From contig NZ_CP102270.1 in NCBI RefSeq assembly GCF_025148445.1, positions 1,442,001 to 1,506,000 of the forward strand: a DNA stretch of 64,000 nt, in the 5' to 3' direction. This DNA is from Eshraghiella crossota (GTDB lineage: Bacteria > Bacillota > Clostridia > Lachnospirales > Lachnospiraceae). The notes under the pieces are model-generated. The model made no database searches, was not told the DNA's origin, and worked only from the letters and a program-made list of their open reading frames with translations. The position numbers and the translations under genes were made by a program. Numbering within the stretch: position 1 is the first letter of the stretch; every line of letters starts with the position of its first letter. This document shows positions 1 to 8,132 of this stretch, in pieces.

Positions 1-227
1 ACACCGTGTGCCCTGATTATTACAGTTCCCTTTGGAACATCTGCCGCTTCTTCAACGGAATTAATAACTTTAACGCCGTTATTTTCAAGGTCTTTTATAA
101 CTTCTTCATTGTGTATGACCGGACCGAAAGTATATATATTACCATGTCCTATCTGTGAATATACCATATCCACAGCTCTTTTAACGCCGAAACAGAATCC
201 GGAATTTTTAGCTACAATAACTTCCAA
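1..227 (-). CDS. ispH: 4-hydroxy-3-methylbut-2-enyl diphosphate reductase, N-terminal part (cut by the window edge)
   Basis: This is the first 75 codons of IspH, the last enzyme of the MEP isoprenoid pathway, which makes IPP and DMAPP with a [4Fe-4S] cluster. Visible are the first cluster cysteine in GFCFGVKRAV, the GPVIHN segment and IRAHG. The frame is the same as that of cmk upstream: the cmk TAA is followed by one codon and then TTG, so TTG at 227 is the only possible start. Only three bases separate it from the cmk stop, so the two are co-transcribed and probably coupled. The rest of the protein, including the S1-domain fusion common in Clostridia, lies outside the window. Confidence 0.93.
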   Translation of the reverse strand, partial: MEVIVAKNSGFCFGVKRAVDMVYSQIGHGNIYTFGPVIHNEEVIKDLENNGVKVINSVEEAADVPKGTVIIRAHG

Positions 228-230
228 CTG

Positions 231-902
231 TTATTTTCCCGCCTTTTCATTGAATATTGATATGATTTTATCAGTCACTTCTTCAATTCCCATATCCGAA
301 GAATCAAGATAAACCGCATCTTCTGCCTGTACAAGAGGTGATACATCCCTATGCATATCCCTGTAATCCCTGTCCGATATATCTGCCTTAATTATCTCAA
401 GGGAAGTATCAACGCCTTTTTCCTGCAGTTCGGCCATTCTTCTTAAAGCCCTGCATTCAACACTTGCGGTAAGATATATTTTGCAGATTGCATCCTTTAA
501 TACACATGAACCTATGTCCCTGCCGTCCATAACAACGCTTGTTTTTTTTGCCAGTTCTTTCTGGAGTTCTACAAGTTTTTTTCTTACGGCAGGATACACA
601 GCCACCGCAGAAGCAGTATTGCCAACTTCTTCTGTTCTTAATCGCGATGTTATGTTTTCACCGTTTAAAATAACCTGCTGCAGATTATCCTTGTACTCAA
701 TCATAATGTTAACATTATCACAATCCCTGCTTACAGCATCTTCATCCTTGACATCTATTCCTTTGTCAAGAAAATATACAGCCATTGCCCTGTACATTGC
801 TCCTGTATCAACATATATAAATCCAAGATTTTTGGCTACACGCTTTGCTATTGTGCTTTTTCCGGCTCCTGCCGGTCCGTCTATTGCTATATTGTATATC
901 AT
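231..902 (-). CDS. cmk: Cytidylate kinase
   Basis: CMP/dCMP kinase, converting CMP to CDP with ATP in pyrimidine nucleotide recycling. The 223-residue length is normal for the family. The P-loop GPAGAGKST sits at residues 9-17, followed by DTGAMYRA near residue 32 and the CMP-binding DGRDIG near residue 126. The ATG at 902 has a good ribosome site (AGGAGA, about six bases upstream). It lies between the flavoprotein gene (20-base gap) and ispH (3-base gap), an order (cmk-ispH) frequent in Clostridia. Assignment is secure. Confidence 0.96.
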   Translation of the reverse strand: MIYNIAIDGPAGAGKSTIAKRVAKNLGFIYVDTGAMYRAMAVYFLDKGIDVKDEDAVSRDCDNVNIMIEYKDNLQQVILNGENITSRLRTEEVGNTASAVAVYPAVRKKLVELQKELAKKTSVVMDGRDIGSCVLKDAICKIYLTASVECRALRRMAELQEKGVDTSLEIIKADISDRDYRDMHRDVSPLVQAEDAVYLDSSDMGIEEVTDKIISIFNEKAGK

Positions 903-922
903 ATTTTTTCTCCTATTCTTTC

Positions 923-2146
923 CTATACCGATAACCCTGCCAGATACCCCGTTGACCAGGCAATCTGTAAATTAAATCCGCCTGTTACCGCATCCACATC
1001 TATCATTTCTCCGGCAAAATACAGGTTTTTGATAATTTTTGATTCCATGGTGCTGCTGTCTATATCTTTGACATTTATGCCGCCATGTGTAATTATTGCC
1101 TCATTGAAGCCTCTTAATCCCGTAAGTGTAAATTCAAATCTCTTAATAGTGTTAAGAAGATTTTTTCTTTCCTCTCTCGTTATCTCATTTACCTTTTTAT
1201 CAGATGCTATCAGGGATCTTCTGATAATAACAGGGATTAAAGACTTTGGAAATAATCTGTCAAGGGAATTGGCAAAATTTTTATTGATATTTTCATCAAA
1301 ATCCCTTCTGATTCTTTCATCAAGAGTCTGTTCATCAAGAGCAGGTTTTAAATCAATTATAAGTTTTAATTCTTTTTTCTTAATAATGTCATTAACATAG
1401 CTGCTGGCGCTTAATACTGTAGGTCCGCTTACTCCGAAATGTGTGAAAAGAAGTTCACCGAAATCATCATACAGTTTCCTGTTGCCGTCATATATTGCAA
1501 TGCTGCAGTTCCTTAGCGAAAGCCCCTGAAGTTCTTTTACATCCTCTTCTTTTACGTTAAAAGGTACAAGGGCTGGACTGCATTTGGTAACATTGTGCCC
1601 ATATTTTGCCGCCAGTCTGTGGCCTTCGCCTGTAGAGCCTGTACTCTGGTATGAATAGCCTCCGGTAGCTACAATTACCTTGTCTCCGTATATTTTTTTA
1701 CCATCAACCACAATACCTTTCACAACATTATCCTCAATGATAAGGTCGGTTACATCTGAGAAAAGATTAATATCTACTTTATATTTTTTCATAGAACGTT
1801 CCAGGGCATTAATTACGTCATAGGATTTATCGGATACAGGAAAAACCCTGTTTCCTCTTTCTGTCTTGAGAGGGCATCCTGCATTTTCAAAAAATTCCTG
1901 CACCCTTATATTATCAAATGTATATATGGAACTGTACATAAACTTCTTATTGGTTACAATATGTTCAAAAAGTTCTTCAACATCACACCCATTGGTTACG
2001 TTACATCTTCCTTTTCCGGTTATATATATTTTTTTGCCAAGCTTTTCATTCTTCTCATACAGGTGTACGTCATTTCCGTTCTCTGCCGCTGAAATGGCCG
2101 CCATCATTCCCGCAGCGCCCCCTCCTATTATAATTACTTTAGACAT
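923..2146 (-). CDS. HI0933/BaiN-family FAD-dependent oxidoreductase
   Basis: A 407-residue flavoprotein of the HI0933 (YhiN/BaiN) family. The N-terminal Rossmann motif GGGAAGMMAA starts at residue 8, the family's GKGRCNVTN follows near residue 44, and ATGGYSYQSTGSTG near residue 160. The C-terminus carries the second FAD contact (LYFAGEMIDVDAVTGG) and ends in a helix with STGYLAG. Members are annotated as aminoacetone oxidase-like or, in bile-acid metabolisers, BaiN; the real substrate of most is unknown and nothing here fixes it. Its start overlaps the end of the upstream RpiR-type regulator by 8 bases, so the two are translationally coupled. Confidence 0.85.
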   Translation of the reverse strand: MSKVIIIGGGAAGMMAAISAAENGNDVHLYEKNEKLGKKIYITGKGRCNVTNGCDVEELFEHIVTNKKFMYSSIYTFDNIRVQEFFENAGCPLKTERGNRVFPVSDKSYDVINALERSMKKYKVDINLFSDVTDLIIEDNVVKGIVVDGKKIYGDKVIVATGGYSYQSTGSTGEGHRLAAKYGHNVTKCSPALVPFNVKEEDVKELQGLSLRNCSIAIYDGNRKLYDDFGELLFTHFGVSGPTVLSASSYVNDIIKKKELKLIIDLKPALDEQTLDERIRRDFDENINKNFANSLDRLFPKSLIPVIIRRSLIASDKKVNEITREERKNLLNTIKRFEFTLTGLRGFNEAIITHGGINVKDIDSSTMESKIIKNLYFAGEMIDVDAVTGGFNLQIAWSTGYLAGLSV

Positions 2147-3053
2147 TATTTTTTAAACCTTTCAAATCATTCATAATATTATCGTCAAGATAGTTAATTT
2201 CATCATTATTGGTTACCTGGTAATCATCCCATACCTGTGACAATGTCTCAAGCCTGTCCACAACCTTATCGGAATTTTCAATGCATAGTGCAATTATAAG
2301 TGCATTAATAAGTGACATCGGTGCCACCATTGAGTCTACAACGGTCGCCAGTTCATTTTTGGCAAAAAGATTACATGACGAATAGAGATTCATCGGTGAA
2401 TAAATACTATCAGTTATTGAAATAACCCTTGCCTTTCTGTCATTTGCAAATTCCATGGCTTTCAGCGTTCTCATGGAATACCTTGGAAAACTGATTCCTA
2501 TAACCACATCTTTTTCATTTACATTTATCATCTGTTCAAAAATCTCACTTGAACTGTTGGTCGTTACCTTTACAACCCTGTCCACAACCATCCGAAGATA
2601 AAATTCAAAAATATCGGCAAGAGGTGCCGCTGTCCTGATACCTACAACATATACACATCCGGCATTTTTTATGAGGCTGACTGCCGTATCAAACACTTCC
2701 GAATTAACATCCTCCAATGAGGACTTAATCTTTTCGCAGTCACTCTGCATTACATAATCGATTATGGCCGAATGGCTTATCTCGGATTTGATATCTATTT
2801 TGTTAACTTCTTTAAGCCTGTTCCGAAGGTAAAAAGAAAGTTCCCTCTGGAATGCCGGAAAACCTGCATAACCCAGTGCTGTAGCAAATCTTACTACAGT
2901 GGATTCACTTATATCCAGTTTTTTACCGATTTCCGCAGCAGTAAGAAATGCAGCTTCATCGATATTTTCAATTATGTACCTTGCTATTTTTTTATGATTT
3001 TTACTTAAATCCGGTATTTTCCCGTTCAAGGCTTCAAGTATATTCTGTCCCAT
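2139..3053 (-). CDS. MurR/RpiR family transcriptional regulator
   Basis: A 304-residue regulator with an N-terminal helix-turn-helix of the RpiR type (about residues 1-77, including ISESTVVRFATALGYAGF) and a C-terminal SIS domain (about 120-250) that normally binds a phosphosugar. The RpiR family usually controls amino-sugar or sugar-phosphate genes, but no such gene lies beside it here; it is coupled instead to the HI0933-type flavoprotein by an 8-base overlap. A TATAAT at 3096-3101 on the minus strand and a GAGGAA ribosome site precede it; the matching -35 is poor. The ligand cannot be inferred. Confidence 0.88.
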   Translation of the reverse strand: MGQNILEALNGKIPDLSKNHKKIARYIIENIDEAAFLTAAEIGKKLDISESTVVRFATALGYAGFPAFQRELSFYLRNRLKEVNKIDIKSEISHSAIIDYVMQSDCEKIKSSLEDVNSEVFDTAVSLIKNAGCVYVVGIRTAAPLADIFEFYLRMVVDRVVKVTTNSSSEIFEQMINVNEKDVVIGISFPRYSMRTLKAMEFANDRKARVISITDSIYSPMNLYSSCNLFAKNELATVVDSMVAPMSLINALIIALCIENSDKVVDRLETLSQVWDDYQVTNNDEINYLDDNIMNDLKGLKNNV

Positions 3054-3095
3054 ATTTAGTTATTCCTCAACTATTTTATACGCAATATTGTTTAA

Positions 3096-3124
3096 ATTAT
3101 ACTATATTTTTATATTTAATTCCA
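3096..3124 (-). promoter_or_regulatory. Candidate promoter of the RpiR-type regulator
   Basis: A perfect -10 TATAAT (3101 to 3096, minus strand) lies about 43 bases ahead of the regulator start. The hexamer 17 bases upstream (TGGAAT) matches the -35 consensus at only three positions, so the promoter is either weak or helped by an activator. Confidence 0.4.
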
Positions 3125-3136
3125 CCTTTTAGTGCA

Positions 3137-3177
3137 AACAAAAAGACATTGTACACAAAAATGTGTACAATGTCTTT
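3137..3177 (-). terminator. Rho-independent terminator of the decarboxylase operon
   Basis: A perfect 16-base inverted repeat (AAAGACATTGTACACA, 3142-3157, with its complement at 3162-3177) has a four-base loop. On the minus strand it is followed by TTTTTGTTTG. It starts 13 bases after the oadA-like stop, so it ends the five-gene biotin decarboxylase operon. Confidence 0.85.
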
Positions 3178-3189
3178 ACTATTTCTTAA

Positions 3190-4608
3190 TTATACCGGAT
3201 AAGCTCCGTCTTTAGCTGTTGCAGGATCAATTTTGTGCTGCTGTGCTTCTCTGTACTTAAAGAAGTCGGTTGCAACCTGTGGGAACAATGCATATGAAAG
3301 TACATCTTCATCCTGCTGCTTCCACTGCTTCATCTCAGCTTCAAGCTTATCTAATTCAGGCTCTAAAGTATCAGCAAAACGGCATGTAATAGGCTGCTCG
3401 CCTGTTAAATCAATAGCCTTCTTCTGTACTTCAGGGTTAAATGGTTTAACTGTCTTACCGTATTTTCCAAGTAAAAGGTCTTTAGATTCCTTTGTAAGGC
3501 TCTTATATCTTTCTCCGAGAACCACGTTAAGAACCGCCTGTGTACCTACAATCTGGCTTGATGGTGTTACAAGAGGTGGTTCACCGAAATCCTTACGGAC
3601 TCTTGGAACTTCTTCAAGAACCGCATCATACTTATCTTCTGCCTTCATTTCCTTTAACTGTGAAACGAGGTTAGAAAGCATGCCGCCCGGTACCTGATAA
3701 AGTAATGTCTTGATATTAACGCCCATAACCTTAGGATCAAGTCTTCCTGTCCTAATCCATTCTTCTCTTAATGGTCTGAAGTAGTCAGCTATTTCAGCGA
3801 GTAAAGACTGGTCAAGATGTGGGTCATAAGGAGTACCCTCAAATACTTTAGCCATAACTTCTGTAGCCGGCTGGCTTGTTCCCATTGATAATGGAGACAT
3901 TGCTGTATCGATTATATCACAGCCTGCTTCTACAGCCTTCATGTATGTCATTGAAGCCACACCCGAAGTATAATGTGTATGAAGCTCGATAGGAAGCTTT
4001 GTGCCTTCCTTTAATACTTTAACAAGCTTTGTAGCTTCATTTGGAAGAAGTAAGCCTGCCATATCTTTAATACAGATACTGTTAGCACCCATTTCTTCAA
4101 TTTCTTTTGCCATATTTTTCCAATAATCAAGAGTATACGCATCTCCTAATGTATAGGAAAGTGCAACCTGTGCATGTCCGCCCTCTTTATTAGCTGCCTT
4201 AACTGCTGTCTCAAGGTTACGGATATCATTCAAACAGTCAAAGATACGGATAATATCAATACCGTTTGCAATTGATTTCTGTACAAAATATTCCACAACG
4301 TCATCTGCATATGGACGATATCCAAGGATATTCTGTCCTCTGAAAAGCATTTGAAGTTTAGTATTTTTGAAGCCGTCTTTTAACTTTCTTAAACGATCCC
4401 ATGGATCTTCTTTAAGGAAACGAAGACAAGCATCAAATGTAGCTCCGCCCCAGCACTCTACTGCGTTATATCCGACCTTATCCATCTTATCGATGATAGG
4501 TAACATCTGCTCAGTTGTCATTCTGGTTGCAATGAGTGACTGGTGGGCATCTCTTAAAATTGTCTCGGTTATTTTAACCGGTTTTACTTCATTAATTGTA
4601 TCTGCCAT
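3190..4608 (-). CDS. Oxaloacetate decarboxylase alpha / pyruvate carboxylase subunit B-like carboxyltransferase
   Basis: A 472-residue carboxyltransferase with an HMGL-like TIM barrel (about residues 15-285) and a PYC/OADA domain (about 300-460). The metal and substrate signatures are present: TILRDAHQSLIATRM near the N-terminus, GGATFDACLRFL, HTHYTSG, and the lysine in IKDMAGLL that is carbamylated in relatives. It lacks the fused biotin domain; that function is supplied by the separate carrier two genes upstream. It should transfer carboxyl between oxaloacetate/pyruvate and the carrier biotin (the 5S role). I chose ATG 4608 because AGAAAGGA lies ideally before it; a TTG 21 bases upstream overlaps that ribosome site. 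Confidence 0.9.
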   Translation of the reverse strand: MADTINEVKPVKITETILRDAHQSLIATRMTTEQMLPIIDKMDKVGYNAVECWGGATFDACLRFLKEDPWDRLRKLKDGFKNTKLQMLFRGQNILGYRPYADDVVEYFVQKSIANGIDIIRIFDCLNDIRNLETAVKAANKEGGHAQVALSYTLGDAYTLDYWKNMAKEIEEMGANSICIKDMAGLLLPNEATKLVKVLKEGTKLPIELHTHYTSGVASMTYMKAVEAGCDIIDTAMSPLSMGTSQPATEVMAKVFEGTPYDPHLDQSLLAEIADYFRPLREEWIRTGRLDPKVMGVNIKTLLYQVPGGMLSNLVSQLKEMKAEDKYDAVLEEVPRVRKDFGEPPLVTPSSQIVGTQAVLNVVLGERYKSLTKESKDLLLGKYGKTVKPFNPEVQKKAIDLTGEQPITCRFADTLEPELDKLEAEMKQWKQQDEDVLSYALFPQVATDFFKYREAQQHKIDPATAKDGAYPV

Positions 4609-4632
4609 TTTAATAATTCCTTTCTTCAAGTA

Positions 4633-5772
4633 TTAAGCAACGCCAAAGATAGCCATAAATGTTCCGGCTACAACGGCTGTTCCGATAACACCGGCAACGT
4701 TAGGTCCCATAGCATGCATAAGAAGGAAGTTGGTTGGATCTGTTTCCGCTCCAACTTTCTGCGAAACACGGGCTGCCATAGGTACTGCCGATACTCCGGC
4801 GGAACCTATAAGCGGATTAACCTTACCTTTCGTTACCTTACACATAATTTTTCCGAAAAGGACACCGGCTGCGGTTCCCACCGCAAAAGCAACAAGTCCC
4901 AATGCAACAATCTTAAGTGTGTTGGCATTAAGGAAGTTAGCTGCACTTGTTGATGCTCCTACTGATGTTCCAAGAAGAATAACTACAATGTACATCAAAG
5001 CATTTGATGCAGTTTCTGCAAGCTGCTTTGTAACTCCGCACTCTTTGAAGAGGTTACCAAGCATTAAAAATCCTACAAGTGGTGCTGTAGTTGGTAAAAT
5101 AAGTACAACTACAACAGTTACAACTATTGGGAAAAGAATCTTCTCTAACTTTGAAACAGGTCTTAACTGTTCCATCTTGACAGCTCTTTCTTTCTTAGTT
5201 GTTAAAAGTTTCATAATCGGTGGCTGTATAATAGGAACGAGTGACATATATGAATATGCCGCAACCGCAATTGGTCCCATTAAGTCAGTCTGTCCGAGCT
5301 TCCCTGCAAGGAAAATGGATGTAGGTCCGTCAGCACCGCCGATAATTGATATGGCTGCTGCAGCTGCACCGTTAAATCCAAAAATAATCGCGAGAAAATA
5401 TGCTGCGAAAATACCGATCTGTGCTGCTGCTCCAAGTAAAAAGCTCTTAGGATTGGCAATAAGCGGACCAAAGTCTGTCATCGCACCAACCCCTAAGAAA
5501 ATAAGTGATGGAAGGATACTCCATTCGTCAAGCAGATAGAAATATCTCAAAAGACCGCCGGCTTCTCCCCCTTTTATTTCTTTCATAATATCAGGGAACA
5601 GGTTTACAAGTAACATACCAAAAGCAATAGGAACCAGAAGTAATGGTTCAAATCCTTTTGCTATAGCAAGGTACAAAAATACCAATGCTACGAGAACCAT
5701 GACATAGTTACCCCATTCAAGGTTCATAAAGCCTGTCTGTTCCCAAAGATTCTTTAGTGTATCAAGAACCAT
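4633..5772 (-). CDS. oadB: Na+-translocating decarboxylase beta subunit
   Basis: The 379-residue membrane subunit that decarboxylates carboxybiotin and exports Na+ in oxaloacetate, methylmalonyl-CoA, malonate and glutaconyl-CoA decarboxylases. About ten hydrophobic segments can be seen. The conserved Na+-site region GGADGPTSIFLA (with the essential aspartate) lies near residue 145, and the C-terminal GSAGVSAVPMAARV and MGPNVAGVIG segments are typical. A GGAGG ribosome site precedes ATG 5772. The beta subunit cannot by itself tell which substrate is used; the operon supplies two different carboxyltransferases. Confidence 0.94.
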   Translation of the reverse strand: MVLDTLKNLWEQTGFMNLEWGNYVMVLVALVFLYLAIAKGFEPLLLVPIAFGMLLVNLFPDIMKEIKGGEAGGLLRYFYLLDEWSILPSLIFLGVGAMTDFGPLIANPKSFLLGAAAQIGIFAAYFLAIIFGFNGAAAAAISIIGGADGPTSIFLAGKLGQTDLMGPIAVAAYSYMSLVPIIQPPIMKLLTTKKERAVKMEQLRPVSKLEKILFPIVVTVVVVLILPTTAPLVGFLMLGNLFKECGVTKQLAETASNALMYIVVILLGTSVGASTSAANFLNANTLKIVALGLVAFAVGTAAGVLFGKIMCKVTKGKVNPLIGSAGVSAVPMAARVSQKVGAETDPTNFLLMHAMGPNVAGVIGTAVVAGTFMAIFGVA

Positions 5773-5788
5773 TTTGATACCTCCAATA

Positions 5789-6160
5789 CTAATTTAATGT
5801 TGCAATAGTTTCGCCAGCTTCAACAGCGCTTCCCACTGCTGCATTTATACTTGCTACAGTTCCGTCTTCCGGTGCAACAATATCATTTTCCATCTTCATA
5901 GCTTCAAGAACAAGAACTGTCTGTCCCTTCTTAACAGCGTCTCCCACCTTAACCTTAACATCTACGATTTTACCAGGCATAGGTGCGTTTATTTTAACAG
6001 AACCGGCTGTTCCTGTTGCTGCAGGCTTAGCTGCAGGTGCGGCTGCTGCCTTTGGTGCTGCTTTTGGTGCTGCAGGTGCACTTACTGCTCCTGTAGAAGC
6101 TCCTTCTTCTACTGTTACATCATATACATTACCATTTACTGTGATAGTATAATTTTTCAT
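5789..6160 (-). CDS. Biotin carboxyl carrier protein of the decarboxylase complex
   Basis: A 123-residue biotin carrier (GcdC/MmdC type). A short N-terminal beta domain (MKNYTITVNGNVYDVTV) is joined to the C-terminal biotinyl domain by a linker rich in alanine, proline and lysine (about residues 20-50). The biotinylated lysine is in EAMKMEND near residue 88. I chose ATG 6160 because AGGAGA lies seven bases before it; the open frame runs 45 bases further up but overlaps oadG. It begins four bases after the oadG stop. It must serve both carboxyltransferases of the operon, since neither carries its own biotin domain. Confidence 0.92.
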   Translation of the reverse strand: MKNYTITVNGNVYDVTVEEGASTGAVSAPAAPKAAPKAAAAPAAKPAATGTAGSVKINAPMPGKIVDVKVKVGDAVKKGQTVLVLEAMKMENDIVAPEDGTVASINAAVGSAVEAGETIATLN

Positions 6161-6164
6161 ATCA

Positions 6165-6560
6165 TTATCTCCTAACTTTTCTAATTGAACGGACAACAAA
6201 TCCATCTGTACTTACCGCATTCTGCGATGCTGCGATTGCTGCTGCAATAACAGCAACAAGTTCAAGATCATCTGTCAGATTCTCAGGTTCTTCAATTACT
6301 TCACTAACTTCTGTTTCCTTGGTCTCAATCTGTGAAACCGCATTGTCAACAGCTTTAGCAGCAAGTTCTTTTTCTTCTATCTTTCTGGCCTTTTTTCTGG
6401 CAGCGGCTGCCTCAGCCTTAGGAATAAAAGAAAACAGGCTTATTACAAGTGAAATAAAAATAAGAACAGCAAATACGACACAAATGCAGATAAGTGTATT
6501 TATTCCGGCATCCTTTAACCTGGTTGCCATACTTTCCATTAATATCATAGCTAAGTTCAT
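6165..6560 (-). CDS. OadG-type gamma/delta subunit of the Na+ pump decarboxylase
   Basis: A 131-residue protein with one N-terminal membrane helix (about residues 20-46), a charged alanine/lysine/glutamate-rich middle, and a C-terminal amphipathic segment ending in SIRKVRR. This fits the OadG/MmdD family, the small anchor that joins carboxyltransferase, biotin carrier and beta subunit. Sequence conservation in the family is weak, so the call rests on topology, the conserved tail and position between mmdA-like and biotin-carrier genes. GAGGTGA precedes ATG 6560. Confidence 0.8.
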   Translation of the reverse strand: MNLAMILMESMATRLKDAGINTLICICVVFAVLIFISLVISLFSFIPKAEAAAARKKARKIEEKELAAKAVDNAVSQIETKETEVSEVIEEPENLTDDLELVAVIAAAIAASQNAVSTDGFVVRSIRKVRR

Positions 6561-6572
6561 AAATTCACCTCA

Positions 6573-7994
6573 TTAAATACTGCCATGTTTCTTGGTAACA
6601 TAACCGTCTCTTTTTGAATATAACATTTCAAAAGCACTAATAAGGTACTTTCTTGTATCGGCAGGGTCGATAATTGAATCAACATATCCTCTCTTTGCTG
6701 CCGATTCGGCACTTGCCTGAAGTCTGCCGTACTCTGCTGTCTTTTCAGCAATAAGTTCCGGCTGTTTCTCATATATTATCTTAGCTGCAAGTGATGCATC
6801 CATCATTCCGATTGTTGTATCAGGCCATGCATAGGTTACATCAGCACCTATTGCTTTTGAGTTCATGACCGTGTAAGCACTTCCGTATGCTTCGCCTGTT
6901 ATAAGATTAACCTTTGGTACATCCGCATTGGCAAATGCATAAGTAAGCTTAGCTGCTGCCTTAGCCATCTTCTTTTCACTTTCTTTGGTTGTAAGGAATC
7001 CCTTAACATTGGTAAGTGAAAGTACAGGAATCTCAAATGCGTCACAGAAATTAATCATCTCTGCCGCTTTTTCACAGCCTTCTGCAGTAAGAACCTCATC
7101 AAACTTTTCTACTGATTCGCCATTGTCAAAAAGCTCTGTTCTGTTAGCCACAACACCGATTGTAGCACCATTAAGCTTTATAAAACCTGTTACCATTTCT
7201 TTTGCATAATTCTTCTTGACTTCTATAAAAAGTCCGTCATCGGAAACTGTTTCAAAAACGTATGCAGGATCTGCGGCACCGTTATTAACATCTGTGCACA
7301 ATCTGTTAAGATCATCAGTGCATTCGCAAAGTGATTCATCTTCATTATTGCTTGGAAGAACACTTACGAGATTTCTGATTTCTGTAATGATTGATGCTTC
7401 GTCGCCTGTAAAATCAACAAGTGCTGTTTCATTAGACTGGAAATCTGCTCCTGCTGTGTCTTCTGACTTATTGCCATCAAGAGTATTAGGGCTGTTTACA
7501 AACAGTTTACCATTTTTGCTTTCCATAAATGTAAAATCAGAAAGTGATGACATAACTGCCATTCCGCCTCCACATGTACCCATTATTGCTGTAATCTGTG
7601 GAATAACTCCTGAAGCTTCTACCTGCTTTGCATATATCATACCAAACGCATTGAGGGCATCTGTTGCTTCCTGAAGTCTTAATCCGGCGCAATCAACAAA
7701 ACCAACTACAGGTGCTCCCATCTTTAAAGCCATATTGTAAATATTAACTATTTTCTTAGCATGCATTTCACCCATAGAACCGTTCATAACTGTTGCATCC
7801 TGGCTGTATACATACACAAGGCTTCCATTGACGGTACCGTAACCGGTAATAACACCATCTGCTGGAGTGTCCATTGCGGTCATGTTGAAATCTGTATTTC
7901 TTGCTGTAACAAGGTTTCCAATCTCAACAAAACTATTGTCGTCAAGTAAGTCTTCTATTCTCTTACAAGCTGACGTCTTAGCTGTAGTGCTCAT
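6573..7994 (-). CDS. Acyl-CoA carboxyltransferase (methylmalonyl-CoA decarboxylase alpha-like)
   Basis: A 473-residue protein with the two crotonase-fold halves of the biotin-dependent acyl-CoA carboxyltransferase family (12S transcarboxylase, PccB, MmdA). The N-terminal half keeps the oxyanion-hole region ASGVIPQITAIMG but reads GTCGGGMAVM instead of the usual GPCAGG-type sequence, and CAGLRLQEA in place of the common SGGARIQEG. The C-terminal half has a GEAYGSAYTVM oxyanion region. It is therefore a divergent member; the acyl-CoA substrate (malonyl, methylmalonyl, glutaconyl) cannot be read from sequence. It opens the operon, with GGAGG seven bases before ATG 7994 and a clear promoter upstream. 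Confidence 0.85.
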   Translation of the reverse strand: MSTTAKTSACKRIEDLLDDNSFVEIGNLVTARNTDFNMTAMDTPADGVITGYGTVNGSLVYVYSQDATVMNGSMGEMHAKKIVNIYNMALKMGAPVVGFVDCAGLRLQEATDALNAFGMIYAKQVEASGVIPQITAIMGTCGGGMAVMSSLSDFTFMESKNGKLFVNSPNTLDGNKSEDTAGADFQSNETALVDFTGDEASIITEIRNLVSVLPSNNEDESLCECTDDLNRLCTDVNNGAADPAYVFETVSDDGLFIEVKKNYAKEMVTGFIKLNGATIGVVANRTELFDNGESVEKFDEVLTAEGCEKAAEMINFCDAFEIPVLSLTNVKGFLTTKESEKKMAKAAAKLTYAFANADVPKVNLITGEAYGSAYTVMNSKAIGADVTYAWPDTTIGMMDASLAAKIIYEKQPELIAEKTAEYGRLQASAESAAKRGYVDSIIDPADTRKYLISAFEMLYSKRDGYVTKKHGSI

Positions 7995-8040
7995 ATTTTA
8001 GACCTCCGTAAAAATAAAATTCAATCTTCTACCAAGGTAT

Positions 8041-8069
8041 ATAATAAATCCTACTATCGAAATAATCAA
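8041..8069 (-). promoter_or_regulatory. Promoter of the biotin decarboxylase operon
   Basis: On the minus strand, TTGATT (8069-8064) and TATTAT (8046-8041) are separated by 17 bases, about 46 bases ahead of the mmdA-like start. It is a good sigma-A type match and the only one found in this gap. Confidence 0.6.
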
Positions 8070-8095
8070 GCTATATTTGATAAATTTTTAACATA

Positions 8096-8132
8096 TTTTA
8101 CATAAAATAATATAAAAAAATTTTATGTAAAA
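8096..8132 (-). terminator. AT-rich inverted repeat over the end of the carboxypeptidase gene
   Basis: A perfect 13-base inverted repeat (TTTTACATAAAAT, 8096-8108, and its complement at 8120-8132) with an 11-base loop overlaps the last codons and stop of the dacF-like gene. It has only one G/C pair per arm, so it is a weak terminator at best. Confidence 0.35.

Noticed and set aside
4609..4629. A longer start (TTG) for the oadA-like gene
   Set aside because: The extension contains the AGAAAGGA ribosome site of ATG 4608.
4730..5539. A 269-codon open frame on the plus strand opposite oadB
   Set aside because: It is a shadow of the clear oadB gene, has no family resemblance and no ribosome site.
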